From: Pseudomonas frederiksbergensis
GTDB lineage: Bacteria > Pseudomonadota > Gammaproteobacteria > Pseudomonadales > Pseudomonadaceae
Direction: 5' to 3'
Length of the DNA: 64,000 nt
NCBI RefSeq assembly: GCF_001874645.1
Contig: NZ_CP017886.1
Span: 2,666,001 to 2,730,000 of the forward strand
The notes beneath the pieces were generated by a model. It ran no database searches, was not told the DNA's origin, and worked only from the letters and a program-made list of their open reading frames with translations. A program made the position numbers and the translations under genes. Shown one piece after another: positions 46,286-55,845 of the stretch. Each line of letters starts with the position of its first letter. The stretch's first letter is position 1.

Positions 46286-47158
46286 TTATTCCTCCGCGGC
46301 GCTGGCGCGCAGGCGGTTAATACGGGACTCGCTCCACTGCTTGAGCAGCAGGATGAAGAGCGCCAGGATCAGCAACAGGCTCGCAACAGCAAACGCGGCG
46401 ACGTGGTTGTATTCGTTGTAGAGGATCTCGACGTGCAGCGGCAGCGTGTTGGTCACCCCGCGAATGTGCCCGGAAACCACCGACACCGCACCGAACTCAC
46501 CCATCGCCCGCGCGGTACACAGCACCACGCCGTAGATCAGGCCCCACTTGATGTTCGGCACAGTCACATGCCAGAACATCTGCCAGCCGTTGGCGCCCAG
46601 TAACCGTGCGGCTTCCTCTTCTTGGGTGCCCTGTTCCTGCATCAGCGGAATCAGTTCACGCGCCACAAACGGCACGGTGACGAAAATCGTCGCCAGCACG
46701 ATGCCCGGCAAGGCGAAGATGATCTGGATATCGTGATCCTGTAGCCACGGGCCAAAAATACCCTGGGCGCCGAACATCAGCACATAGACCAGACCCGCGA
46801 TCACCGGCGACACCGAGAACGGCAAGTCGATCAGGGTCACCAGCATGCTCTTGCCGCGGAACGAGTATTTACTCACGCACCAGGCCGCACTGACGCCGAA
46901 CACCAGGTTCAACGGGACCGAAATCAGCACTGCAATGACGGTCAGTTTCAGGGCCGACAGAGCATCCGGTTCGAAGATCGCGGTGAAGAACGCGCCCAGG
47001 CCGAGCTTCAGGCCCTGGGACACCACGATGAACAGCGGCAGCAACAGAAACAGCGCAAAAATCAGCCAGCCGAGGCCGATCAGGATCCGCCGCGAAACGG
47101 CGCTGCCACGGCGGGCAGCATTGGCCGAAGACGCAGCGGTAATAGACGATTGGGACAT
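46286..47158 (-). CDS. cysW: Sulfate ABC transporter, permease CysW
   Basis: The 290-residue permease has about six helices and the CysW motifs [19 protein letters not shown] [20 protein letters not shown], the coupling loop [20 protein letters not shown] and [20 protein letters not shown]. It pairs with CysT. It is 13 bases downstream of cysT. Confidence 0.93.
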   Translation of the reverse strand: MSQSSITAASSANAARRGSAVSRRILIGLGWLIFALFLLLPLFIVVSQGLKLGLGAFFTAIFEPDALSALKLTVIAVLISVPLNLVFGVSAAWCVSKYSFRGKSMLVTLIDLPFSVSPVIAGLVYVLMFGAQGIFGPWLQDHDIQIIFALPGIVLATIFVTVPFVARELIPLMQEQGTQEEEAARLLGANGWQMFWHVTVPNIKWGLIYGVVLCTARAMGEFGAVSVVSGHIRGVTNTLPLHVEILYNEYNHVAAFAVASLLLILALFILLLKQWSESRINRLRASAAEE

Positions 47159-47171
47159 ATTCCGCGCTTCC

Positions 47172-47990
47172 TTATGGGGTTTCGATGCGCCGCTGCAACA
47201 AGTTGATCAGCAGCAACAGGACGAAGGAAACCACCAGCATCAGCACGCCAATGGAGGTAGCGCCGGTGTAGTCGTATTGGTCGAGCTTGACCATGATCAG
47301 CAGCGGCAGGATTTCGGTTTTCATCGGCATGTTGCCGGCAATGAAAATCACCGAGCCGTACTCGCCAACACCCCGTGCAAACGCCAGGGCAAAACCGGTC
47401 AGCCAGGCCGGCAGCAGGGCGGGAACCAGAATGTAGCGGAACACCTGCAACGGCTTGGCGCCCAGGCACGCGGCGGCCTCTTCGATCTCTCGCGGAATGT
47501 CAGCCAGTACCGGCTGCACCGTACGCACCACGAATGGCAGCGTGACGAAGGTCAGCGCCAGGGTGATGCCAAGCGGCGTGTAAGCGATCTTGAACCCCAG
47601 GTCCGCGGCGAACTGCCCGACCAGACCGGTCGGTGTGTACAGCGCAGTCAGTGCAATACCGGCCACGGCCGTCGGCAGTGCGAACGGCAGGTCGATCATC
47701 GCGTCGATGATCTTGCGTCCGGGGAAGGTGTAACGCACCAGCACCCAGGCCAGCAACGTGCCGATGATGCCGTTGATGATCGCGGCGTACAGCGCGGTGC
47801 CGAAACTGAGCTTCAACGCCGCCAGCACCCGTGGCGCCGAGATGATTGCCCAGAACTGATCCCAGGTGAGTTGAGCGGCATGCACGAACATCGCCGCCAG
47901 GGGTATGAGCACAATCAGACTGAGGTACACCAAGGTGTAGCCCAGCGTCAGCCCGAAGCCGGGTATGACGGGGGAGATACGACGCGACAT
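47172..47990 (-). CDS. cysT: Sulfate ABC transporter, permease CysT
   Basis: The 272-residue permease shows [20 protein letters not shown] at the N-terminus, [20 protein letters not shown], the coupling loop [20 protein letters not shown] and [20 protein letters not shown]. It forms the sulfate channel with CysW. It follows sbp after 67 bases that contain a hairpin. Confidence 0.93.
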   Translation of the reverse strand: MSRRISPVIPGFGLTLGYTLVYLSLIVLIPLAAMFVHAAQLTWDQFWAIISAPRVLAALKLSFGTALYAAIINGIIGTLLAWVLVRYTFPGRKIIDAMIDLPFALPTAVAGIALTALYTPTGLVGQFAADLGFKIAYTPLGITLALTFVTLPFVVRTVQPVLADIPREIEEAAACLGAKPLQVFRYILVPALLPAWLTGFALAFARGVGEYGSVIFIAGNMPMKTEILPLLIMVKLDQYDYTGATSIGVLMLVVSFVLLLLINLLQRRIETP

Positions 47991-48011
47991 AAGAGTCCTT
48001 GGTTGAACGCA

Positions 48012-48041
48012 TAAAACCCGAAGGCTGGCTCCGGGCTTTTT
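48012..48041 (-). terminator. Intercistronic hairpin between sbp and cysT
   Basis: On the minus strand CCCGGAG and CTTCGGG (48029-48035 with 48017-48023) form a stem followed by TTTTAT. It is a modest terminator that could lower cysTWA expression below that of the abundant binding protein, or protect the sbp message. Confidence 0.6.
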
Positions 48042-48057
48042 GCTGGCTTAATTCAAT

Positions 48058-49071
48058 TTACTGCGCCTGATAGATCTGGTCGAACACGCCACCGTCATTG
48101 AAGAATTTCGGTTGGGCGGATTTCCAGCCACCGAAATCCTTGTCGATGCTCACCAGTTCCAGGGTCGGGAACTGTTTGGCGTACTTGGCGGCCACATCCT
48201 TGTCACGTGGACGATAGAAGTTTTTCGCGGCGATTTCCTGACCGGCCGAGCTGTACAGGTGCTTGAGGTAGGCTTCGGCGATCTGCTCGTTGCCCTTCTT
48301 TTCGGCGTTCTTGTCGACGACCGCGACTGGCGGTTCGGCGAGGATCGACAGCGAAGGTACGACGATGTCGAACTTGTCAGCGCCGCCCTGTTCTTTCAGT
48401 GCAAGGAAGGCTTCGTTTTCCCAAGCCAGCAACACGTCACCCTGACCATTGTTGACGAAGGTAATCGTCGAACCGCGAGCGCCGGTGTCCAGTACGGGAA
48501 CGTGCTTGAACAGGGTCCGCACATATTCTTTGGCCTTGGCTTCATCACCGCCGTTGGCTTTCAGCCCATAGGCCCAGGCCGCGAGGAAGTTCCAGCGCGC
48601 ACCGCCGGAGGTTTTCGGGTTCGGGGTGATCACTTCAACGCCGTTTTTAGTCAGGTCGCCCCAGTCCTTGATCCCTTTAGGGTTGCCCTTGCGCACCAGG
48701 AACACGATGGTCGAGGTGTACGGTGTGCTGGCGTCCGGCAGGCGTTTTTGCCAGTCGGCCGGCAAGGTCTTGCCAAGTTTGGCGATTTCGTCGATGTCAC
48801 CGGCCAGTGCCAGGGTCACCACATCGGCCCGCAAACCATCAATCACCGCCCGGCCTTGTTTGCCCGAACCACCGTGGGATTGCTGGATCTTCACGTTGTC
48901 GCCAGCGTGGTCTTTCTTCCAGAAGTTGATGAACTCGGCGTTGTAGTCCTGATACAGCTCGCGGGTCGGGTCGTACGACACGTTGAGCAACTCGTAATCC
49001 TTGGCAACCGCGGAACCGGCAAAAATGGCACTGGCCAGAGCGGCCAAAGCATAACGGCGAATCGACGACAT
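48058..49071 (-). CDS. sbp: Sulfate-binding periplasmic protein
   Basis: The 337-residue protein has a signal peptide ([20 protein letters not shown]) and the sulfate-binding family signatures [40 protein letters not shown] and [20 protein letters not shown]. It captures sulfate or thiosulfate for CysTWA. It lies downstream of oscA with a REP pair between. Confidence 0.93.
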   Translation of the reverse strand: MSSIRRYALAALASAIFAGSAVAKDYELLNVSYDPTRELYQDYNAEFINFWKKDHAGDNVKIQQSHGGSGKQGRAVIDGLRADVVTLALAGDIDEIAKLGKTLPADWQKRLPDASTPYTSTIVFLVRKGNPKGIKDWGDLTKNGVEVITPNPKTSGGARWNFLAAWAYGLKANGGDEAKAKEYVRTLFKHVPVLDTGARGSTITFVNNGQGDVLLAWENEAFLALKEQGGADKFDIVVPSLSILAEPPVAVVDKNAEKKGNEQIAEAYLKHLYSSAGQEIAAKNFYRPRDKDVAAKYAKQFPTLELVSIDKDFGGWKSAQPKFFNDGGVFDQIYQAQ

Positions 49072-49134
49072 GGTGCAGCTCCTGAATTCTTTTGTGTTGG
49101 CTGTTCTTATGGTCTGGAATCGGGTTGCCTGTTC

Positions 49135-49203
49135 AAAGATCGCAGCCTCCGGCAGCTCCTACGGGAATTAGTGTGTAGGAGCTGCCGAAGGCTGCGATCT
49201 TTT
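49135..49203. repeat. REP doublet, inward-facing, inside the oscA-sbp interval
   Basis: Inverted pair with small changes (CCTCCGG, GCCGAAGG). It is the only REP here lying between two genes that probably form one operon. Confidence 0.85.
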
Positions 49204-49212
49204 GATTTTGTT

Positions 49213-49395
49213 TCAGCTCGGCTTGTTGCCTGGGCTCTGCAAACGGAATTTCTCTTTGCGTTCGATCTGAACCACCTGGGCGTTGTGCACGGTGATTTCC
49301 ACTGCCCCAAAGCGTAGATCGCGCAATGCGCTCTGGATCTCGCGCAAAATGGTTGCTTCGTCCTGGCTGTCAACGCTACGTAGAGATGCGCTCAT
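49213..49395 (-). CDS. oscA: Sulfur starvation response protein OscA
   Basis: The 60-residue protein reads MSASLRSVDSQDEATILREI and AVEITVHNAQVVQIERKEKF, the known small protein encoded before sbp in pseudomonads. OscA is needed for growth on organosulfur sources and for chromate resistance, which starves cells of sulfur; its molecular action is not known. The start is preceded by GAAGGAG. An inverted repeat upstream may be its control site. Confidence 0.9.
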   Translation of the reverse strand: MSASLRSVDSQDEATILREIQSALRDLRFGAVEITVHNAQVVQIERKEKFRLQSPGNKPS

Positions 49396-49475
49396 GGTGC
49401 TACTCCTTCAATGAGATGTGCCTGGCAGTGGCGGCACTGCTTACGGCGTGAGAGCAATAGTAGATAGGCGCAGAT

Positions 49476-49500
49476 ATTCTTAAAAATACTATTTAAGAAT
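49476..49500. promoter_or_regulatory. AT-rich inverted repeat upstream of oscA, possible CysB-type site
   Basis: Perfect 9-bp arms ATTCTTAAA (49476-49484) and TTTAAGAAT (49492-49500) with a 7-bp core lie 81-105 bases before the oscA start, in an AT-rich stretch. Arm length and composition resemble the site before tauA. Confidence 0.5.
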
Positions 49501-49567
49501 GTTTATATAACCTAAATACATTATTTGGCGGGACAAGGGGTTGCACAGGCATTGAGCGCCGAAAATC

Positions 49568-49648
49568 AAAAGATCGTCCGAACGCGGCCCGAGCCTCCGG
49601 CAGCGCCTACACGATCGGTGTAGGAGCTGGCGAAGCCTGCGATCTTTT
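49568..49648. repeat. REP doublet pairing long-type and diverged units
   Basis: The forward long-type unit (GATCGTCCGAACGCGGCCCG) is paired with a reverse unit reading GTAGGAGCTGGCGAAGCCTG, which resembles the second REP family at 40164. Confidence 0.8.
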
Positions 49649-49653
49649 GGTGT

Positions 49654-51585
49654 TTAACGAATCACCGGCGCCCGAGCCCAGTCCAGCTCTTGCGCCGGAA
49701 TCGGTCGGCCAAACCAGTAGCCCTGCCCCAAATCGCAACCCTGCTCGAGCAAAAACGCCGCCTGCTCGACCTGTTCGATGCCTTCAGCCTGCACCCGCAT
49801 GCCCATGCTTTGCGCAAGGGCGATGATCACTCGAGCGATCGCTGCGTCATCCTCATCCCACGGCAGGCCGGCGACGAAGCCTTGGTCGATCTTGAGTTTC
49901 TGCACCGGCAGACGCTTGAGCCGCAGCAGCGACGAATAACCGGTACCGAAGTCATCGATGGCCAGCCGCACACCCAGTTCGCGCAAGCGGTGCATTTGTT
50001 CCAGTGCAACCTCAGGATCGTCCATCACCGCGCTTTCGGTCACTTCCAGCTCCAGAAACGCCGGATCCAGTCCCGTGTCATGCAGCACTTGAGCCACCTG
50101 CTCAAACAGTTCGCGCCGGGCAAACAGGCGGGTAGAAACGTTCACCGCAATAAACGACAACACCACCCCGGCGCTCTGCCAGGCACACATCTGCTGACAG
50201 GCCTGTTGCATCACCCAGGCGTCAATCTCGGCGATCAAGCCGGTGCGCTCGGCAATCGGAATGAACTCACCCGGCGGCACCAACCCGCGCTGCGGATGTT
50301 GCCAGCGAACCAGCGCTTCAACGCCGATCAAACGGCTGGTCTTGAGGTCATGCACCGGCTGGTAGTACACCCGCAACTCCTGCTGCTCCAGCGCGCGGCG
50401 CAATTCGAACGCCATCTCGACCCGGTGCTGGGCGTGGGCGGTCAACTCCTCGGTGTACAGGGCATAACCGTCGCGCCCCGAACTCTTGGCCTTGAACAGC
50501 GCCGAATCAGCATTGCGCAGCAATTGTTCGGCGCTCAGCGCGTCGCTGGGGAACAGGCTGATACCGACACTGGCGTTGATGAACAACGGGTGAGCACCGA
50601 TGACAAACGGCTCTTTCAGCCCCTCGATGATCCGCTGCGCCAACGCGGCAGCCTGCACCAGTTGCGAACAACTCTCGGCCAGTACGGCAAACTCGTCGCC
50701 GCCCAAACGCGCCAACGTAATACCGGGGCCAAACATGCCTTGCAGACGCACCGCCGCAGCTTTGAGCAATTGATCGCCAACGTTATGCCCGAGGCTGTCG
50801 TTGATCATCTTGAAATGGTCCAGATCGATCATCAGCAACGCGCATCCGCGCTTGTGGATCTGCGCCGAAGTCAGCGCCTGCTCGACGCGATCGCTGAACA
50901 GCAGACGATTGGGCAGGTCGGTCAGCGGGTCGTGGTGCGCCAGATGCGCGAGCTCGTGCTCGGAGTCCTTGATCGCGCTGATATCGGAAAACACCGCTAC
51001 GTAGTGACTGAGCTGGCTGTGGTCATCGTGAATGACCCGGATGGTCTGCCATTGCGGATAAATTTCACCGCTTTTACGCCGGTTCCAGATCTCGCCGCTC
51101 CATTCGCGGGTGCGTTTCAGACTCTGGAACATCGCTTGATAGAAATCCGGTGAATGATGGCCGGACTTGAACAGGCTGGGTCTGTGGCCCAACACCTCTT
51201 CGGCCTGATAGCCAGTGATCTCCATGAAGGCTCGATTGACGTGGACGATCAAACCCTGGCGGTCAGTGACCAATACCCCTTCACGGGTGCAATCGAACAC
51301 CGCCTGCGCTTGGCGTAATCGCGCGCGATCTTCGTTGCGCTGGCGTAATTTGGCGCCTACCCCGAGAAAACACAGCAAATGCGCCCGGACAATGAAGATA
51401 AACCCGGCGCTGAGCACCACCCAGACATAACCGTTGATCAGTTGCCATCGCTGAAGGTCAGCTAATTCATCGAATAAATTGTTCAATAAATAACCAGTGA
51501 GTTCCAGCCAAACGACGGAAAGTACCAGGTAGAGCAGCGCTGCACGCAAGGCATCGCGATATGAGGCAGACATTCGGGCGTCCAT
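49654..51585 (-). CDS. Membrane PAS-GGDEF-EAL cyclic-di-GMP protein
   Basis: The 643-residue protein has two membrane helices (residues about 14-33 and 52-74), a PAS domain (about 92-205), a GGDEF domain with intact LARLGGDEFAVLAE (GGDEF 295-299) and an EAL domain with EAL at 423-425, LELEVTES at 511-518, DDFGTGYSSL at 544-553 and EGIE at 601-604. The phosphodiesterase residues look complete, so it can probably degrade cyclic-di-GMP, and the cyclase motif is also intact. It occupies the place of P. aeruginosa PA0285 (PipA) between oscA-sbp and desA. The ATG at 51573 is an alternative start. Confidence 0.92.
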   Translation of the reverse strand: MDARMSASYRDALRAALLYLVLSVVWLELTGYLLNNLFDELADLQRWQLINGYVWVVLSAGFIFIVRAHLLCFLGVGAKLRQRNEDRARLRQAQAVFDCTREGVLVTDRQGLIVHVNRAFMEITGYQAEEVLGHRPSLFKSGHHSPDFYQAMFQSLKRTREWSGEIWNRRKSGEIYPQWQTIRVIHDDHSQLSHYVAVFSDISAIKDSEHELAHLAHHDPLTDLPNRLLFSDRVEQALTSAQIHKRGCALLMIDLDHFKMINDSLGHNVGDQLLKAAAVRLQGMFGPGITLARLGGDEFAVLAESCSQLVQAAALAQRIIEGLKEPFVIGAHPLFINASVGISLFPSDALSAEQLLRNADSALFKAKSSGRDGYALYTEELTAHAQHRVEMAFELRRALEQQELRVYYQPVHDLKTSRLIGVEALVRWQHPQRGLVPPGEFIPIAERTGLIAEIDAWVMQQACQQMCAWQSAGVVLSFIAVNVSTRLFARRELFEQVAQVLHDTGLDPAFLELEVTESAVMDDPEVALEQMHRLRELGVRLAIDDFGTGYSSLLRLKRLPVQKLKIDQGFVAGLPWDEDDAAIARVIIALAQSMGMRVQAEGIEQVEQAAFLLEQGCDLGQGYWFGRPIPAQELDWARAPVIR

Positions 51586-51720
51586 GTCCTTACAAAAAGG
51601 TCGGAATTATAGATTAAAGAAACATCCAGCCACTCTTATCTGAAAGGGCGACTGGTTTTATCCGTGTGCTGAGTGATAATGCGCCTGCTATTTTTTTCTT
51701 TATCGAGGGCCATACAGCCT

Positions 51721-52899
51721 ATGTGGTACGAAGGTTTACTCGGCTTGTCGCCCTGGCAACTGGTGGCAGTCACCCTGTTAATGACCCACATCACCATCGT
51801 GGGCGTCACGGTTTATCTGCATCGTTATTCAGCCCATCGCTCCCTTGAGCTCAATGCCGGCCTGAAACATTTCTTCCGCTTCTGGCTGTGGCTGACCACG
51901 GCGCAGAACACCCGCGAGTGGACCGCTATCCACCGCAAGCACCACGCCAAATGCGAAACCGTCGACGACCCGCACAGCCCGGTGATCAAAGGCCTGTCCA
52001 CGGTCTTGCGCAAAGGTGCCGAGCTGTACCGCGCCGAAGCGGAAAACCCCGAGACGCTGCGCATCTACGGCAAGAACTGCCCCGAAGACTGGATCGAACG
52101 CAACCTCTACAGCCGTTATCCGCTGCTGGGCGTGGCGATCATGGGCGTCATCGACCTGCTGCTGTTCGGCACTATCGGTATCACCATCTGGGCGATCCAG
52201 ATGATGTGGATCCCGGTCTGGGCCGCTGGCGTGGTCAATGGCCTGGGCCATGCCATTGGCTACCGCAACTTCGAATGCCGAGATGCGGCAACCAATCTGG
52301 TGCCCTGGGGCATTCTGATCGGCGGTGAAGAACTGCATAACAACCATCACACCTACCCTAACTCGGCAAAACTGTCGGTGAAGAAGTGGGAATTCGACCT
52401 CGGCTGGGCGTGGATCCAGGTCTTCAGCTTCCTGCGGCTGGCCAAGGTTCAGCGTGTTGCGCCGATCGCCCACCGTGTCGAAGGCAAAGGCAGCCTGGAC
52501 ATGGACACCGCCATGGCGATCCTCAACAACCGCTTCCAGATCATGGCCCAGTACCGCAAGCTGGTGATCGGCCCATTGGTCAAGCAAGAGCTGGAAAAGG
52601 TCGACCATTCGGTTCGCCACCAATTCCATCGCGCCAAGCGCCTGCTCTCGCGAGAAACCAGCCTGCTGGATGATAAGCACCATGTGCGCATCCAGACCAT
52701 GCTCGAGCACAGCCAGGCGCTGAAGGTAATTTACGAGAAACGTCTGGCCTTGCAGCAGATCTGGATCAAGACCAGCTCAAATGGCCATGACATGCTGGCG
52801 GCCATCAAGGACTGGGTCCACGAAGCCGAAGCCAGCGGTATTCAATCGCTGCGCGACTTCGCCAACCAGTTGAAAACCTACTCGCTGCGCCCTGCCTGA
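51721..52899 (+). CDS. desA: Acyl-lipid delta-9 fatty acid desaturase
   Basis: The 392-residue membrane di-iron desaturase introduces a double bond into phospholipid acyl chains. The histidine boxes are HRYSAHR, HRKHHAK and HNNHH, with QNTREWTAIHRKHHAKCETV and IGGEELHNNHHTYPNSAKLS around them; membrane helices lie between. ATG 51721 gives MWYEGLLGLSPWQLVAVTLL, matching P. aeruginosa DesA; an upstream in-frame ATG at 51673 does not. The C-terminal 100 residues form a long helical extension. Divergent from the cyclic-di-GMP gene. Confidence 0.9.
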   Translation: MWYEGLLGLSPWQLVAVTLLMTHITIVGVTVYLHRYSAHRSLELNAGLKHFFRFWLWLTTAQNTREWTAIHRKHHAKCETVDDPHSPVIKGLSTVLRKGAELYRAEAENPETLRIYGKNCPEDWIERNLYSRYPLLGVAIMGVIDLLLFGTIGITIWAIQMMWIPVWAAGVVNGLGHAIGYRNFECRDAATNLVPWGILIGGEELHNNHHTYPNSAKLSVKKWEFDLGWAWIQVFSFLRLAKVQRVAPIAHRVEGKGSLDMDTAMAILNNRFQIMAQYRKLVIGPLVKQELEKVDHSVRHQFHRAKRLLSRETSLLDDKHHVRIQTMLEHSQALKVIYEKRLALQQIWIKTSSNGHDMLAAIKDWVHEAEASGIQSLRDFANQLKTYSLRPA

Positions 52900-52958
52900 C
52901 ACCGCGAGGTATCAAGCCAAGCGCCAGGGCAAGAACCGGATTATTTCGGGGTAAGCCC

Positions 52959-53042
52959 AAAAGATCGCAGCCTGCGGCAGCTCCTACAGGACCTGCGCTC
53001 CACCGCACTCCGGCGTAGGAGCTGCCGCAGGCTGCGATCTTT
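52959..53042. repeat. REP doublet, inward-facing (desA/HDOD regulator)
   Basis: Standard inverted pair between convergent genes; its last two bases overlap the stop codon of the HDOD gene. Confidence 0.9.
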
Positions 53043-54255
53043 AGCTTTTGCGCAAACGCATCAGTTCCGGCAGGCCGATTTTGAGCAGGCGCGCCGTTCG
53101 ACTTTTAGCCAGCTCTTCAACGCCTTCATGCTCGGTCAGGCGTGCGAGTTGCGCTGCCAGATTCATCACCAGTGCTTCACGGGAGTAAACCCCTCCACCG
53201 AGCTGATAGACCGCCGCAATCAGCTCTCGCAACTCCAACGGAAGCCGCCAGCGGGTGCGTAACGCCGAACCATAGGCCGCGCCAAATTCAGCCAGCGCCT
53301 CGCCGACCTCTTCCAGCTTGTCCAGTGCGCCCCCCGCCTGTATCCACTCCTGCAAGCAACGTAACAGCGCCAGATCGCCGAGGCGATGGAGCATTCCGGC
53401 GCAATAGCAACGTTCCTGATCGAGATCGAGCAAGCGTGCCAGGGTCCGCCCGTATTCGGCGGTGTGCAGTGACAGCTTCCAGTAGCGCTCGGCGTAATCG
53501 GCCAGGCACGGATCACTTAAATTCGCACTGCGCTTGAGGGCCAGGCCAAGGATCAGGTTCATGCTTTGTCCGGTGCCCAAGCGATGCAAGGCCTGGGACA
53601 CGGTCTGCACGGTATCGCCAAGGTGCTGCGAGGCGCTGTTGGCGGCGGCGATCAACACGGCGGTGATCTGCGGGTCAGTGCGCACTTCTTCCTCCAGCAG
53701 CTTCAGATCGAGGCCATTGGGGTTCAGGCTGCGCTTGACCGCCAGTTGCACGTCAGTGAGCAACGGCGCGCCGTCCGCCAACTCACGCCGACGCTCAAGG
53801 AAGGTCGACAAGGTCATGCCAGGTGCCAGCGCCGGGACGTCACAGGAAACCGTCTGACCGGCGCTCAGGAGCAAGTCCTGCAGGCGCTGAGTCAGACCTT
53901 CCATGTTCAGGGGCTTGGTCAGATAGGCCGTTGGGGCCAGCGGCAATACCTCGCGCACGCTGGCGCTGTCGTTGCGGCTGCTCATCAAAATGAACGGCAA
54001 CACCGGGTTACGCCGCCGCTGGCGCACGCTACGCAGCAAGCCCAGGCCATCGACACCGGGAAGCTCCCAATCGGCGATCACCAGGTCGTAGGGATGCTCG
54101 CTCAGCAACTCCAGCGCCTGCCGGCCATCGGCGCACAGGTCGAGCCGTGCGTCACAGCGCACGTGCAACAACACTTGCTCGAGCAGGTCTCGAGACCAAG
54201 GGTCAGCCTCGGCGATCAGCACTCGCGGTACAGCCGGTAAGTCAACAACTGTCAT
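53041..54255 (-). CDS. Response regulator with HDOD output domain
   Basis: The 404-residue protein has an N-terminal receiver (RVLIAEADPWSRDLLEQVLL; phospho-acceptor Asp62 in VIADWELPGVDG; Lys114 in AYLTKPLN) and a C-terminal HDOD domain (LKLLEEEVRTDPQITAVLIA and AANSASQHLGDTVQTVSQAL). HDOD proteins act in signalling and adhesion without DNA binding. ATG 54255 follows CGGAGTGAACTG; the frame extends to 54315. The partner kinase is not nearby. Confidence 0.88.
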   Translation of the reverse strand: MTVVDLPAVPRVLIAEADPWSRDLLEQVLLHVRCDARLDLCADGRQALELLSEHPYDLVIADWELPGVDGLGLLRSVRQRRRNPVLPFILMSSRNDSASVREVLPLAPTAYLTKPLNMEGLTQRLQDLLLSAGQTVSCDVPALAPGMTLSTFLERRRELADGAPLLTDVQLAVKRSLNPNGLDLKLLEEEVRTDPQITAVLIAAANSASQHLGDTVQTVSQALHRLGTGQSMNLILGLALKRSANLSDPCLADYAERYWKLSLHTAEYGRTLARLLDLDQERCYCAGMLHRLGDLALLRCLQEWIQAGGALDKLEEVGEALAEFGAAYGSALRTRWRLPLELRELIAAVYQLGGGVYSREALVMNLAAQLARLTEHEGVEELAKSRTARLLKIGLPELMRLRKS

Positions 54256-54341
54256 CAGTTCACTCCGAGGCAATGCCTGCACCTTAGACAATGCTGGCCA
54301 TTCGATACAGCGCAAAAGCCGCCGAAGTGTTTCAAGAGACC

Positions 54342-54368
54342 AAAAAAACCCGCCGAAGCGGGTTTTTT
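54342..54368 (-). terminator. Rho-independent terminator after gabT
   Basis: A7-CCCGC-CGAAG-CGGG-T6 reads as a terminator in both directions: on the minus strand AAAAAACCCGCTTCGGCGGG then seven T. It lies 24 bases after the gabT stop. Confidence 0.88.
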
Positions 54369-54391
54369 GTCGATCAGGTCACACTGGGCAA

Positions 54392-55669
54392 TCAGAGCTC
54401 GGAGAAGCACTCTTCGATAATCGCCAGACCTTTGTCCAGTTGCTCGTCCGGCGAAGTCAGCGGTACCAGTACGCGCAATACGTTGCCGTAAGTGCCGCAC
54501 GACAGCAGGATCAGGCCCTTGTCGCGCGCCTTGGCCACAACTTGGGCGACGGCGGCGGCGTTAGGCTTGTGGCTGTCGCCGTTTTCGAACAGTTCAACCG
54601 CGATCATCGCGCCCAGGGCACGTACTTCACCGATCACCGGGTACTTGGCCTGAATGGCTTTGAGGCCAGTCACCAGGCGCTCGCCGACCGCTTTGCAGCG
54701 ATCCAGCAGGTGCTCTTCTTCAAACACTTCCATCACCGCCAGCGCAGCGGCGCAAGCGATCGGGCTACCGGCGTAAGTGCCGCCCAGGCCGCCTGGAGCG
54801 ATGGCGTCCATGTATTCAGCCTTGCCGCACACACCGGCCAGCGGGAAGCCGCCAGCGATGGATTTGGCGAAGGTGGTCAGGTCGGCAGCAACACCCATCT
54901 GTTCCATGGCGAAGAAGGTGCCGGTACGGCCAGCGCCGGTTTGTACTTCGTCAGCGATCAACAGAATACCGTGCTGGTCGCACAGGGCGCGCAGACGCGT
55001 CATGAACGCTTTAGGCGCGACGTAGAAACCACCTTCGCCCTGAACCGGCTCGATGATGATGGCAGCGATGTCACGCGGCTCGGCGTCGTTCTTGAAGATG
55101 CGCTCGATGCTGGCGATCGAATCGTCGATGCTCACGCCATGCAGCTCGTTCGGGTACAGCGCGCGGAAGATGCCGCCTGGCATCAGACCCATGCCGGCCG
55201 AGTAAGGCACGACTTTACCGGTCAGGCCCAGGGTCATCATGGTGCGACCGTGGTAAGCGCCGGTGAAGGCGATCACGCCGGCACGACCCGTGGCGGCACG
55301 GGCGATCTTGATGGCGTTTTCCACAGCTTCGGAGCCGGTGGTCACCAGCAGGGTTTTCTTGGCGAAATCACCAGGAACCTTGGCGTTCACTTTCTCGCAC
55401 AGTTCTACGTACGGTTCGTAAGCCAATACCTGGAAGCAGGTGTGAGTCAGCTTGTTCAGCTGCGCGGTCACCGCGGCGATAATTTTCGGGTGCAGGTGAC
55501 CGGTGTTCAGCACGGCGATACCGCCGGCGAAGTCGATGAACTCGCGACCTTCAACGTCGGTCACGGTGGCGTTCTTCGCGGAGTCGGCGAAGATCGGGTG
55601 AATCTGGCCAACACCGCGTGGTACAGCGGCTTCGCGGCGTTTCATCAGGGATGCGTTGGTCTTGCTCAT
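54392..55669 (-). CDS. gabT: 4-aminobutyrate aminotransferase
   Basis: The 425-residue PLP enzyme transfers the amino group of GABA to 2-oxoglutarate, giving succinate semialdehyde. PLP-binding Lys269 lies in TTFAKSIAGGFPLAGV and Asp240 in LLIADEVQTGAGRTG; the phosphate-binding TGSEAVENAIKIARAATGRA is also present. gabD lies upstream in the same direction, 176 bases away, and supplies the next step. Confidence 0.93.
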   Translation of the reverse strand: MSKTNASLMKRREAAVPRGVGQIHPIFADSAKNATVTDVEGREFIDFAGGIAVLNTGHLHPKIIAAVTAQLNKLTHTCFQVLAYEPYVELCEKVNAKVPGDFAKKTLLVTTGSEAVENAIKIARAATGRAGVIAFTGAYHGRTMMTLGLTGKVVPYSAGMGLMPGGIFRALYPNELHGVSIDDSIASIERIFKNDAEPRDIAAIIIEPVQGEGGFYVAPKAFMTRLRALCDQHGILLIADEVQTGAGRTGTFFAMEQMGVAADLTTFAKSIAGGFPLAGVCGKAEYMDAIAPGGLGGTYAGSPIACAAALAVMEVFEEEHLLDRCKAVGERLVTGLKAIQAKYPVIGEVRALGAMIAVELFENGDSHKPNAAAVAQVVAKARDKGLILLSCGTYGNVLRVLVPLTSPDEQLDKGLAIIEECFSEL

Positions 55670-55845
55670 AGTGTCCTCATTCGCCGCTCATCGGTCGGCG
55701 TGGCTCAAGGAATACGTGGCGGGGAGGCAACTACGGCAGCATGCGATGATCGACTGCCACAGCTTTCCCGGCCACCGAGAAATAACGTTTGAAGCCCGCA
55801 TAAGGACAGCGCTCTCGTGCCCTTTGCGTTTAATTCCTTACCTGA

